This document shows, piece after piece, positions 11,122 through 21,122 of a DNA stretch of 64,000 bases. This stretch comes from Calonectria ilicicola (lineage: Eukaryota > Ascomycota > Sordariomycetes > Hypocreales > Nectriaceae). The notes beneath the pieces were generated by a model. That model did no database searches and was not told where the DNA came from. It worked only from the letters and a program-made list of their open reading frames with translations. The stretch lies in NCBI GenBank assembly GCA_020809705.1, contig CP085831.1:992001-1056000 (forward strand). Direction: 5' to 3'. Position 1 is the stretch's first letter. Every line of letters starts with the position of its first letter. The position numbers and the translations under genes are program-made.

Positions 11122-13101
11122 ATGAGTAATGCTACAGCTACCAATGCCAACCCTACTATCGTCGGATCAATCAAAGAATGGCTCACAACCTGCGACAATC
11201 ACCATATTGGCACATGTGTCGGCCCTTTTCGCCACGCTGCAGCGGATACGAGGCATCCAACGCGTCCTTCTTGGCTGATTGACACAGTAAAGCAGTGTGT
11301 AGTGATGGGGGATGTGCAAGGCGAATATCTCGCTCTCAGTTACACTTGGCAAGATGATACTAGAAGCCCAAACGACGAGCCTCAGTTGGAGCTGCTTTTC
11401 GAAAATATCGACGATTTGATGTCAACCGATTCGCTAAAGCATCGCGCACTGCAGCTGCCAAAGGTCATTCGCGACGCGATAGAATTGACTCCTGCAATTG
11501 GGAAGAGGTATTTATGGGTGGACAGGTTATGTGTTGTCCAAGACGATCCGCAGAAGGGCTCAGAGATTAAGCGCATGGATCAGATCTACTCCGGTGCTTA
11601 TATGACCATAGCCGCGGCTGCAGATCACGGCATGTTTCTCACTCCAGAGGAGACTATTCACAGCCCTCCAGTGGAAACATCAAAAGTGTATGGAAAGAAG
11701 AAAAATGCAGAAATACGCGTCAAAAATTATTACAGAACGGTCTCACGGTCTAAATGGGCGAGGAGAGCCTGGACCTATCAGGAATACATCCTCAGCAAAC
11801 GCGTCGTATTTTTTTTAGGGGACCGCGTTTTCTGGCAATGCGAATGCGCAGTCTGGGACCTGAATCATCTTCAACCAAATCAAACCGATGAAGCTGCTAT
11901 AATGGGAACATCTAGCTCGGCGCTCGTTAGACGGATGGAAATGCCAACTTGGTCTGATTTCAGCCTCTATGTTGACTTGATCTGCCCTTACAACGGACGT
12001 GAGCTATCGCACCAAGAAGATGGACTCCCCGCCTTCTTGGGTATTCTGAGCTTTTTAGCACCAGCATTCCAGGATGGTTTTATATTTGGCATGCCCCGGC
12101 TCTACTTAGACTACGCACTTCTCTGGCAGCCATTGAAAGGGTGTTATGATGGTTACGAGATAATTTCAATGGAAATAGAAGGGTGCTTTGGGAGAAATGG
12201 CCCAATAACGCGACGACCCACGCTCCCATCCTGGACCTGGTGTGGATGGCGATGTTTTCTTGATCCTACAAGCTTCCAGGCAGGTCTAAGCATAGGTCCA
12301 GATGGTCACCGCCAAGCAAACATCGAAAACTCCTGGAAGCTACATGATACTATTACATGGGAATACGAACCTTCGAAACAGGACGCACCAACGCCCGATG
12401 ATCAAGCCAACAAAGTCTCGTCGCCTTCGTGGCAACCAATCTACGGGTCCGTTTCGCCACCGTCGTCCGACTACATCTCGGCCAACACTAAACACGCATT
12501 TTTTCTGTCAGCAGCTACCTTGGAGATTCGCCGTCACATATGGAGAGGCCGCAGGCGTATGGGGGCGGGATTTGTGCCTGCCATGGCGAATCCAGTTTTG
12601 AAAGAAAAGCCTCTAAATGAAATGCCCAAAGTGGTTGTTCTCCAAGATCGAAAATGGAGGTTTGCAGGCCTGATTCGCATCACAACCGATGCAAAGTGTG
12701 AGCGAGGGGAGACTCTGGAACTTGTCGAGATGTCACGAGGAAGTGCAAGCGGCAAAGACTTGAAACAGTGTTTCGAGGAGAGGATGTTCCACAGGAGCAT
12801 ATATAAGCGCTCAAAGCCATTTCGAGCTATTTACGATGATAACGAGCGATGGGTTGATGTTTCATATCAGCTGTATCCCTTTGAGACAGAGCAGTACGAA
12901 GTAGCACCTATAGGAAAGTATAAGCGCTTTCTCAGACATCCAGGACATGACTATAAGGATAATCAGGAATATGAATTCTATAATGTGCTCTGGGTGCAGC
13001 GTGGAGATGATGGTGTCGCGTACAGGGCCGGTTGTGGACGCGTTTTGGCGGACTTTTGGGAGGCGAATAACCCAGTCCAGACCAGAATCGTTTTAGGATA
13101 G
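11122..13101 (+). CDS. HET-domain (heterokaryon incompatibility) protein
   Basis: Single-exon frame of 659 codons starting in a good context (CCAAAATGAG). The HET domain spans about residues 65-225, with its three usual blocks: YLALSYTWQDD near 70, RYLWVDRLCVVQDD near 128, and WARRAWTYQEYILSKRVVFF near 210. A Cys/His pair set near residue 24 (CDNHHIGTC) matches the short N-terminal motif common in these proteins. The C-terminus ends in the family-typical block (VLWVQRGDDGVAYRAGCGRV...VLG). HET domains are TIR-like death-inducing modules; in characterised cases they trigger cell death on fusion of genetically different hyphae. There is no attached WD40, ankyrin or NACHT part, so this is a stand-alone HET protein. 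No partner gene can be identified next to it. Its allorecognition role is inferred from the family. Confidence 0.92.
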   Translation: MSNATATNANPTIVGSIKEWLTTCDNHHIGTCVGPFRHAAADTRHPTRPSWLIDTVKQCVVMGDVQGEYLALSYTWQDDTRSPNDEPQLELLFENIDDLMSTDSLKHRALQLPKVIRDAIELTPAIGKRYLWVDRLCVVQDDPQKGSEIKRMDQIYSGAYMTIAAAADHGMFLTPEETIHSPPVETSKVYGKKKNAEIRVKNYYRTVSRSKWARRAWTYQEYILSKRVVFFLGDRVFWQCECAVWDLNHLQPNQTDEAAIMGTSSSALVRRMEMPTWSDFSLYVDLICPYNGRELSHQEDGLPAFLGILSFLAPAFQDGFIFGMPRLYLDYALLWQPLKGCYDGYEIISMEIEGCFGRNGPITRRPTLPSWTWCGWRCFLDPTSFQAGLSIGPDGHRQANIENSWKLHDTITWEYEPSKQDAPTPDDQANKVSSPSWQPIYGSVSPPSSDYISANTKHAFFLSAATLEIRRHIWRGRRRMGAGFVPAMANPVLKEKPLNEMPKVVVLQDRKWRFAGLIRITTDAKCERGETLELVEMSRGSASGKDLKQCFEERMFHRSIYKRSKPFRAIYDDNERWVDVSYQLYPFETEQYEVAPIGKYKRFLRHPGHDYKDNQEYEFYNVLWVQRGDDGVAYRAGCGRVLADFWEANNPVQTRIVLG

Positions 13102-14571
13102 CGGCTGCTTTATTTTCCCATCAATGTTCAAGATATTAAATAGTATTAATTTACTTAATTTTAAATTGATTGAAAGATTTAATAATATCAAGCGGGCTAA
13201 TAATTGCAATTTATACTAATTATAAACACAATACCAGCAAACACAAGACCCATTCCATTTTCCCAATACCATGGATTCTGTCTTTTATCTATCTAGCTAG
13301 TAACGTGTGCTAAGCGGATAACTACAAGTACGAACAAGTCTACTGTGAATCAGATCATTACCGTGGAGGGTTACGAAAGCGAATGTGATAACGAGCCTTC
13401 GTGTGTAGCATAAAGCTTTGACGAAGTTCATCAGGTATGCTCCATGTTTAGTGCTGTGTCCAGAGACACTTCAGACGGAAGATTATGCAAATGGAGCCTA
13501 TGGTATAAACAAAAGAGATTGCGTTGTGAATTAGGCTAGCCTTGCTGTCTGGTCGATGGAGACAGGAATACATGTCATTATACAGCTTTCATCTAGCTAA
13601 TAATTCGACTTATGACCAAAACCGTGTCGACAGTATGGAACCATTTATCCATGTATCGCACGGCCGTATGTGTATACGAAGCATTACTACCAAACAGTCA
13701 ATGCTTGTCTATAATCAATACCTTTAAGGAGGAATGGCGGTCAACGTGACTGAATTGATCATCAAAATAGCAACGCGTCAAGGCGGGTCCAGTGGGTCAT
13801 GGTTGGACACGCGTTCACGATGGCTTCCCTTCTCACAGACAAATTTCAGCACTATACGATCCGGTGAGCATGCAACTTAGCGAAAAGTGTCTAGTTTATC
13901 ACCAGGGAATTTGAATATGGAGTATCCTAAAGTTCGTGTTGTCTGTTGAAGGGTTGCAGCCACTGGTTCGAGGTGACGTGGGGGTTGTGAAGGACAAGGG
14001 TCCTCGTGATCGCCATGGGGGCCGGATATTGAACTGTCTACCCTCGGCGAAACCCGTGTCGATCAGATTGGACTGTGCCGCTGACCCTTTTCTGTGGTGT
14101 TTTGGGGTGAATTGCGGCGATTGACATGCGCCCGCTAATTGAACCGGCACAGGCGTATACGTTAAAAATGATATAGCAAAGGTCGGTAATGGTAGCGGCC
14201 GAAACCGACTCGAGTGTGGCACAGTTGCCAACGGCTGAAATGAGGCATCATCGCGATAGAGAAAAGGGAACACGTAGGAGCTAATAATTTCCGACGCTAT
14301 CTAAGCTCACACAAGGTCACCATACTGAAGCGCCAATGGGAATTCAGCTGTTACACGTGTTTATTTTCTCTCACAGGGACACATTCAAAGCCAAGACTCG
14401 CTGAAAAACCAATAGTCGATCCTTCGGTCGGAGAACGAACAAGGTTTGACCCGGACACACCGCACGTGCCATTTCCATTGTACAAGGCGTTTTTTCCCAA
14501 TTGCGAGTGAACAGCCTTCAGACAAAAGGTTTTTGGCAAAGATTCTGTGCAAAAAAATTAATTCTGGAAGT
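13102..14571. other. Intergenic, AT-rich start, nothing recognised
   Basis: About 1.5 kb between the HET gene and tRNA-Thr. The first 150 bases after the HET stop are AT-rich (probable 3' UTR). The longest frame (124 codons, minus, 13899-14273) has no recognisable motif and is low in typical coding character. Confidence 0.45.
14551..14557 (-). terminator. Pol III T-run terminator of tRNA-Thr
   Basis: Seven consecutive A on the plus strand give TTTTTTT just 3' of the minus-strand tRNA-Thr, the expected RNA polymerase III stop signal. Confidence 0.75.
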
Positions 14572-14643
14572 TGCCCACTGACGGAATTGAACCATCGATC
14601 TTCGCATTACGAGTGCGACGCCTTACCACTGGGCCAAGCGGGC
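14572..14643 (-). tRNA. tRNA-Thr (anticodon CGU)
   Basis: The reverse complement folds as a complete 72-nt tRNA without intron. Acceptor stem GCCCGCT pairs with AGTGGGC (one G-U pair). The A box region reads TGGCCCAGTGG, the anticodon loop is CTCGTAA between TCGCA-type and complementary stem bases, giving anticodon CGT for Thr ACG codons, and the T arm is GATGG-TTCAATT-CCGTC. The discriminator base is A. The T-loop TTCAATT is less usual than the common TTCGATC form; the two differences are G to A and C to T. Confidence 0.9.
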
Positions 14644-17600
14644 TTACCAAGTTTGATGTCTGGATGCCGTCCAAAATTGAACCTATTGCAGTGATGTACA
14701 TGAATTATGGGGCTCTCGTATCCTGGCCAGATGGCGCTTTGCTCAAACCTGTATGAACGAACGTGTTTGTGACGAGAAAGTGTCTCTTTGAAACATGTCT
14801 GTGTCAACCAATTGCACTCATGCTGGGGCACTTTGTCTTAAATACGAGATCACCGTGGCCTCGGAGCGAAAGAAATCTCTTGCACAAAATTGTTGAGAAA
14901 ATCAACTCCGTCCCATGTGTCAAGTAGAATGTTCGGCTGAAACGGCTTCACTGTTACTTGCTCTCGCTTTGATCAAGATTACGGTTTAGGTTTCTGATTT
15001 TTCTCAGCTTGCAAGGCAAAAAAGTTCCAGAAAGGAGTAGTCTGTCATGGGTCGTAGTTTGCATGGAAGCAATTGACTTTCAGTCACGTCAACAAATTTG
15101 ACACCTTGACGCCACCAATGCCCTAATTGCCTCAAAGATCCAAAACAAAGCAGGATGCAGTATCTACTTCAGCGTTGTGGAAATACCGGAAGTCCGGAGG
15201 AAGCGCGCTAAGTTCATATCCCTGGCCTCTGTACCATGAAAACTCGGGCGCCATGCGTCTTGGCAGACTCAAGGCACTGGAAAAAATAACGCCTCCCAAA
15301 AAGCGCCACCGCGATAATTCACGCCACCTGAATACCCTGCAATATAACCCTGCTGCTTACCAGAAGCGCACCCTGGTCCTAGTGGTAGAGAACCTACAGT
15401 GGACCAGAGAATCAATGCCGTCGTTGACCGGGTCGGAAGCCTTCCCAAAAGCGAGGGTGACAGCTGAACTCATAGTGGGACCGGGTGCAAAAAGATACCG
15501 AGAGACCGTGTTGCAAAGGTTGTTCTAGTGTGTGCAGTTGTAACAGAATGTTCATTACCAATCGTTGTGTGTTTGGGCACTGTTGACAGCCAGTCGAATG
15601 AAATGTTAGCTTGTCAACATCAATCTCCCTCTCTTTACTCAATTTAATTCAAGGAAATTGAAATTTTTATGAAATAACTATAGCAAATATATTAAAATAA
15701 TTATATTCGAATAGTCCAAGGCCTCCAATATCGTAAGATTTCTTTTTCCCTTTTTTGGGTTGTCATCTACCCTAGATTGACTTTGTCCTTTTTACGAGGA
15801 CTCTTACGACTTGAGTTCCGCAGAGAGTGAGACCGGCCGCTGACTAAGAATAATCTGAGCCAAGTAAATCCCTGCCCCCTTTCCTTGATCAAATTCCCAT
15901 GCGTACTCGTGCTCGAAATCAGAATCTCGATGCCGATTTTCCACTTGGACAAACTTTCGCTTCTCAATTCTGATTTTTTCTTCCCCTCAAAGTGAATCGC
16001 ACAAAACAGTGGATTGAATCGTGTTGATCACAGTGCTGATATTGCTGATCGCCCGACCAATATTATACTTGATCCCAATTGGCCAATTTTATCACGACCC
16101 TTGCAAGTGGACCAAGCTTGCCGCCCTGGCTACTTGAGAAGTCTTTTCGGTGTCCGAAGACAGCTGAGGTATCATTCTTCACCTTAGGCCCGGTACAATC
16201 TCGCTCGCCCAAGACGAAACAAAATAATCGACTGAGAAATCTCGTTCCTTACCGAGATTTACTGCGCCTCTTCATCGATATCGCTCGTATCAGAAACAAA
16301 GTCCGGAGAGAGAATTGGGTTGGTATTTTTCACCACCGAGAATTTGAGACATGGTAAAGTATACCTTGGCATGGACTATTTCCATTGGATTAGCCTTTGG
16401 CCTAGAATCTCGATGCAGTCTTCAAATCCGCAACGAGATTCGGTCCTTGTATGGATCATGTTCGACCCGCAACAGCCCAGAACATTCCAGAAAATGATCA
16501 ATGTGACCCAAACACCCAGTTAATCAAAAGCCAAGTACGAAAACAAGGGTTTACCGGAAGACATTCCGATCAATTGCTACTATGCACAAAAAAAACGGCA
16601 ATTCGATCGCCGCGGAGCGCCCGGTCTCTTGCACGGGCACATTCTCGACTATGGTTGGTGACGCGTCGCCCACATCCCGTTACCCCATTGGACAAACAGC
16701 GAGAGGTTATCGCTTCACTCCTTTTGAGGAAGGTGGCCAGATTTACAAGGACAAGGTTACAATAAGAAAAAAAATCGAAGTCTCGTCGTCCCTGTTTTCG
16801 TATGGCTCCATGTCTTCTAGAAGGCCAATTGACCCACAGAGTCGGTAAAGCTAAGCTCTGGCCATGAACTGGCTCTTGCATCACCAATCATGAGTCGTGT
16901 GACTTTGCTGCTTCATCAGGTGCCGGGTCCCGAAATACGCGAGTTGCAATAGCGATCTGAAACAAACGCGATGCTACAGAACAAGCCAGTCAGGGACCAA
17001 GGTAGCACAAGGACCCAGGTAGCATCCGGTCCGACAAGACGCGCCTCTGTGATAGATCATACTGAATGTTTCGATGATGGGAGGAGTCCGCCGAAACAAC
17101 AGCATTTGACATCACCAACCAAACGAACCACACGTCAGACGGTAGGCCGATCTGCCTGACTGTCATACTACGTGCTCGGTGTGCCCGGCTTTCAGCCAAC
17201 TCGGCCGCAGCGGGATCACCGCCCAGACTGCAAGCTCATTGGGTTCTGCCTTGCCAGGATGCTGCGAGAATTTGAATTTAGTGGAGAAGCCTTATGAAGA
17301 GGGCGCAGCACGGATGGGGCAGCTGGCTGAGAGAAAAGTACACGCCCAAGGATCAGCAACCATTGGCTGCCTGCCCCTTTTCTAGAAGGCTGCACGTCAC
17401 CATCTTCCCGCCCCGCCTGTTCGCTTTACTTGCAGCATGGACTACCGCCCCAGCAACGATTTGCGAGGCGAAGCCATTTCCAGATTTATATCCGCTATCA
17501 ACGTCTTGGCGCAGCAGATCGCCCGAGAAAACCCCCGGCTCATTGCCCGGACACAATGGCTCTGTAGTGAAATCCCACCCGTACAACGGGATGCTAGATA

Positions 17601-18004
17601 CAACTAGTTAGATGTTGCATCGACTGGCTCATCATATCAAAAGGATGCGCGAATTCTTGCCAACTTGGCAAAGGTCGCGTGTCCGTGGATTGCTCCGGAT
17701 CTAAGACTCTTGAAGGGTAGGATTTCCGCTCCGCTAGTTGAAGTCAATGGAACACCCTTGTCCAAAGAGATATGAGTTCCCCCCCGTTAACTTCTTCTGT
17801 CTACCGATTAAGCTTTTTCGTGAGTAGTTGAGTGGACTGGGTAGAGATCCCCTGAAGTGGAGAACACTTTTTAGCGCTGTCCGCGCCGCTCAACACCAAA
17901 GGCTTCAACATATTTGTATCAGCCGATACCTCCATTCGACCTCACTACTTCCTTTTTCATCGCCAAGAAAATAAAAATAAGGGTATGAGTTTCTTCTCGC
18001 AACA
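14644..18004. other. Long intergenic stretch, no supported gene
   Basis: About 3.4 kb. Several frames of 60-133 codons exist (for example 15127-15528 plus and 16570-16887 minus), but they overlap on opposite strands, lack motifs and cannot be linked through convincing introns. A short AT-rich patch sits near 15640-15720. The last 200 bases carry a pyrimidine-rich leader before the gene at 18005. Confidence 0.4.
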
Positions 18005-19552
18005 ATGGCTTCTTCAGCGCCTGTGACCTTCACCACTTTGCCCGCCGAGCTGCGGGTGATGATTTACCGTCACTACTTTACGGTTCACGGGGGTTATGTG
18101 CTCGACCATGAGTCCCAGAAGCTGAGGGCCGCCGATGGTCAGAAAGTAGACTTGGGTCTGCTATCTACCTGCCGACTGGTTGCGCGTGAGGCTCGGCACC
18201 TTCCGTTCATCCTGAACACAATCAATATTTCGACTGCTTGCCTTCAGGCAGACCCGCAAATGCCAGAGATGAACTTTGAGTATCTCCTGGACGAGTTGCA
18301 GATCCGCGAGACGGACGACCTTGTCAACGCGCGAGCCCTCTTGACACCGGATTTGTGCAAGGCTGTTGCTCAAAAGTACCCCGATTTCGACAGAATTATC
18401 AAGTTGTTCAACGAACCCACCGAAGATGATGGGGATGAGGAGGGGGAGGTTCTGTCTGACGCAGACCACAACCCTCTCAAGTACCTCGTCAACGACGACA
18501 CTGGAATCACTCGTTGGACCAACCACGCAGCGATCACCTACGCCCTCCGCCTCCTTGTTAGCCGGGACAAGATAAACTACATGGAGAAGCTGAAGGCCAG
18601 CAAGTGGTACAAGGAGGATCACGATCCCATTGAGATTCTTAACCTATGCCATGAGCCATGGGCTATTCCTCCCCAGGACCGAGTCAACGCCATGTACGCC
18701 GCGTTGAGCCAGGCCTGGCAGTCCGACGGATACGATGAGGTCCTCCGAGAGAGCCAAGAAACCAAGTCGGCTTTGTCAGCGGCCGCGGTGGCTATCAACT
18801 GGCTTCAGTCAGTTCCCGCTAGCGCCCGTGCACACATCCGAAGCGTCGTGCTGAACGAGGACCGTGAAGCCGTGGCTTGGCCGGAGTGCCATGGAATGGG
18901 CCTTATTCCATTCTGCCAAGAGAACCCCGACCTCCGCATCGAACGCCGAGTAAACCTTTGGAAGACTGTATTCCAAGAAATGTCCATTGATAACTGGGAG
19001 CAAGCGCGCCAGAGCAGCTCCATGATGGAGCTCTTTGCTGGTGGAGTATCCTCTCGTCTCGCCCAATGGCTTGTCGAGGCCCAGGCTCTGGAGCCTGCGG
19101 GTATGCCATCCGATTCATTCAAGATTGTCCTGGATGGCGGCCCCGGTCCCAAAATCTGCACCAAAATCTTCCAGAATGTCGTCCACAGGGATGTGGCCTG
19201 GCAGCTTGCCAGCAAGGAATGCCGAGCCGCCCAGCACTCCATCCCCGCCCCCCATTTCTACGAACAATCTGGTTGGTTCTTTGTTTCTGAAAACCTCCCC
19301 ACGGCTATTGAGCACCTGCTCAAGGGCACATCAAACATTCACAGCACCTTTAACCCCGGCCAGTCTTGGGATATCGAGCAAATGGTCAGGGACCGTGCCA
19401 GCTGGAATGAGAATGACTGGATCATGGAAAACGCTTCCTTCCCGTGGGAGGAAATCCTTATCTCGCCCGACTGCCCAGAATTGCCTGCTCTTATCAATGG
19501 AGAACTCATTGAAGAGGAGGAAATGAGCAATGGGATCAGCGGTGACCTATAG
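18005..19552 (+). CDS. Conserved fungal protein with F-box/2EXR-like N-terminus
   Basis: Single-exon frame of 515 codons with an ideal start context (CACAATGGCT-like, ACAATGGCTTC). Residues 9-25 (FTTLPAELRVMIYRHYF) match the start of F-box-like or 2EXR-type fungal proteins (LPxELRxxIY), followed by LLSTCRLVAREARHLPF, the family-typical second half. The remainder (residues 100-515) is a largely helical region of unknown fold with an acidic patch near 140-150 (DDGDEEGEVLSD). The codon use is C-ending and even, unlike the surrounding sequence, which supports a real and expressed gene. There is no signal peptide or membrane segment. A role as an adaptor or scaffold is possible from the N-terminus; the function is otherwise unknown. 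Confidence 0.82.
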   Translation: MASSAPVTFTTLPAELRVMIYRHYFTVHGGYVLDHESQKLRAADGQKVDLGLLSTCRLVAREARHLPFILNTINISTACLQADPQMPEMNFEYLLDELQIRETDDLVNARALLTPDLCKAVAQKYPDFDRIIKLFNEPTEDDGDEEGEVLSDADHNPLKYLVNDDTGITRWTNHAAITYALRLLVSRDKINYMEKLKASKWYKEDHDPIEILNLCHEPWAIPPQDRVNAMYAALSQAWQSDGYDEVLRESQETKSALSAAAVAINWLQSVPASARAHIRSVVLNEDREAVAWPECHGMGLIPFCQENPDLRIERRVNLWKTVFQEMSIDNWEQARQSSSMMELFAGGVSSRLAQWLVEAQALEPAGMPSDSFKIVLDGGPGPKICTKIFQNVVHRDVAWQLASKECRAAQHSIPAPHFYEQSGWFFVSENLPTAIEHLLKGTSNIHSTFNPGQSWDIEQMVRDRASWNENDWIMENASFPWEEILISPDCPELPALINGELIEEEEMSNGISGDL

Positions 19553-20281
19553 AGTGGGGCCCGCGTAAATTGAGTGGTGGGGTGTGTTATTGGTTGATCC
19601 ATTTCCTTTTCTGGACTTGTCCATTCATTTCCTCCATTATTTCCTTTGTCCTTTTGACTTCCTTTCTTTTAGATTTCTAAAAGTGTTTTCCTTTGTACTG
19701 GTGGGGGAAGGGGGCAAAAAAGTTGCACTCACGTGCGGTAGGCGGCGCCTGGAAGAGACATCAAGGATAGACAAAAAACGGATAGACGAATGGGGAGTTC
19801 AAAAGTGCTTTTTTTTTTTAACAAAATAAATCTAAAAAACCAAAGTTTTTTTTCTTGTTTTTTTTCTTTAAAATTTTATGCAGGTACGAATCAATCAAAC
19901 GTGTGTTATCCAATGCTTGCACTAAAGGTGTCGCCTGATCAACTTTGTGCATGGACGGTCAGAATCGGAGAGATTGCGGATCTCGATGCGGAGAATTCTA
20001 GTCGTAAGGCCGACCACGTCAATTTTTCCCGTGATAGGAGAATTTCTTGCATGAGGAACCGCCAAGATGTGATAGTTGGTCGGGCAGGTGAGACAGTTTC
20101 GTCTCAGCCACGAGTCAACCAATTCCAGTTTAGCAATGCGTGATGGTGGGGGGCAATAGTTTGCAACATTCCACCGTTCATTGCGCCAATTTAAAGTAAG
20201 TTATAATGTAGACGTGGTCATTTTCGTCAATCTTCTTATTCTTCTTGGTGTATTCCGAGACCAAATTACTTGATCTTCATC
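19553..20281. other. Intergenic with homopolymer T and A runs
   Basis: About 730 bases. The 3' flank of the preceding gene holds T-rich runs (19809-19870), probably 3' UTR and downstream sequence. Short frames on both strands have no motif. Confidence 0.5.
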
Positions 20282-21122
20282 ATGATTGACGCAACCGCGA
20301 GGATGGAAATAAACAGCACGATGAACGATGAAAAAGACATAGCTCTTGCACGAGTATACAGCCGCGATAGCGAATCCGTTGTGAGCTTTCCGGATTTTAT
20401 ATTTCCATACGATCGCCACCCCGCCACGCTAGCTCAAGAATTGACTGGATATCCGCTCGATGGCGGCACAAATTCGGAACCCGAGGAGGAACCGGTAGAG
20501 TTAACAGGATGGAGGAAGGTTCTTGACGCAGCGGTGTTGATTATTGGCTTCAGTATACCATGGATAGTATCAACAACTATTTCATGGATACCACTCATCA
20601 AAGTCACGCTGAGTGAGGCACCTAAGGAGATGTAATTTGATCCCATTTCCAGGTATCTCGGGAATCGCCAGTGATGCTAACAATCGCACTTCAGTTTAGT
20701 GGCGATAATATCCAGTACCTTTGAACTGGCCAGTCTTATATTCATGCCTTCCATTGCCGTGTACTGCTTCCCGCAACTTTCCAAACCAAGCCGGCCAGGG
20801 TCCATGTGCAGGTTTGCCAAGATTTGGGTATGGTTCCTGCTCGTCGATCCGCCGGCCACAGGCGTATACATTTGGTCTCAATCAAATAATCTGTCTTGCG
20901 ACATCCATTCTGACAGCCCACAATGCCGCGTCGGAGTTGATTTAATTCGTGGCATTGGTGGGTATAGAGTATTTGGAGTGTACGTTTCGTTTTGTCATTT
21001 TATTGCATCGATTGCTGACTGGCATACATAGAATTGGTACCATGTTTGTCACAATGGCAGTATCCGACATGGTCACAAAGAAAATGCAAAAATTGGAAAG
21101 GAGGGAGGAAAAGTTTGTCTGA
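20282..21122 (+). CDS. Four-helix membrane protein, three exons
   Basis: Gene model: exons 20282-20631, 20695-20979 and 21032-21122. Intron 1 (63 nt) starts GTAATT and has a perfect GCTAAC branch site 11 bases before its end; intron 2 (52 nt) starts GTACGT and holds GCTGAC. Splicing keeps the frame through all three exons and gives 241 residues. The first 78 residues are hydrophilic with an acidic patch (EPEEEP). Four hydrophobic segments follow: about 80-108 (VLIIGFSIPWIV...), 118-140, 155-175 (IWVWFLLVDPP) and 195-225, then a basic Lys/Arg-rich tail. I do not recognise the family. The even intron structure and kept frame argue for a real gene. It could be a small fungal integral membrane protein of unknown role. 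The start could also be at the downstream ATGs 20303 or 20321. Confidence 0.65.

Noticed and set aside
14644..18004. Small ORFs of up to 133 codons in the 3.4-kb gap
   Set aside because: They overlap on opposite strands, lack motifs and cannot be linked by plausible introns.
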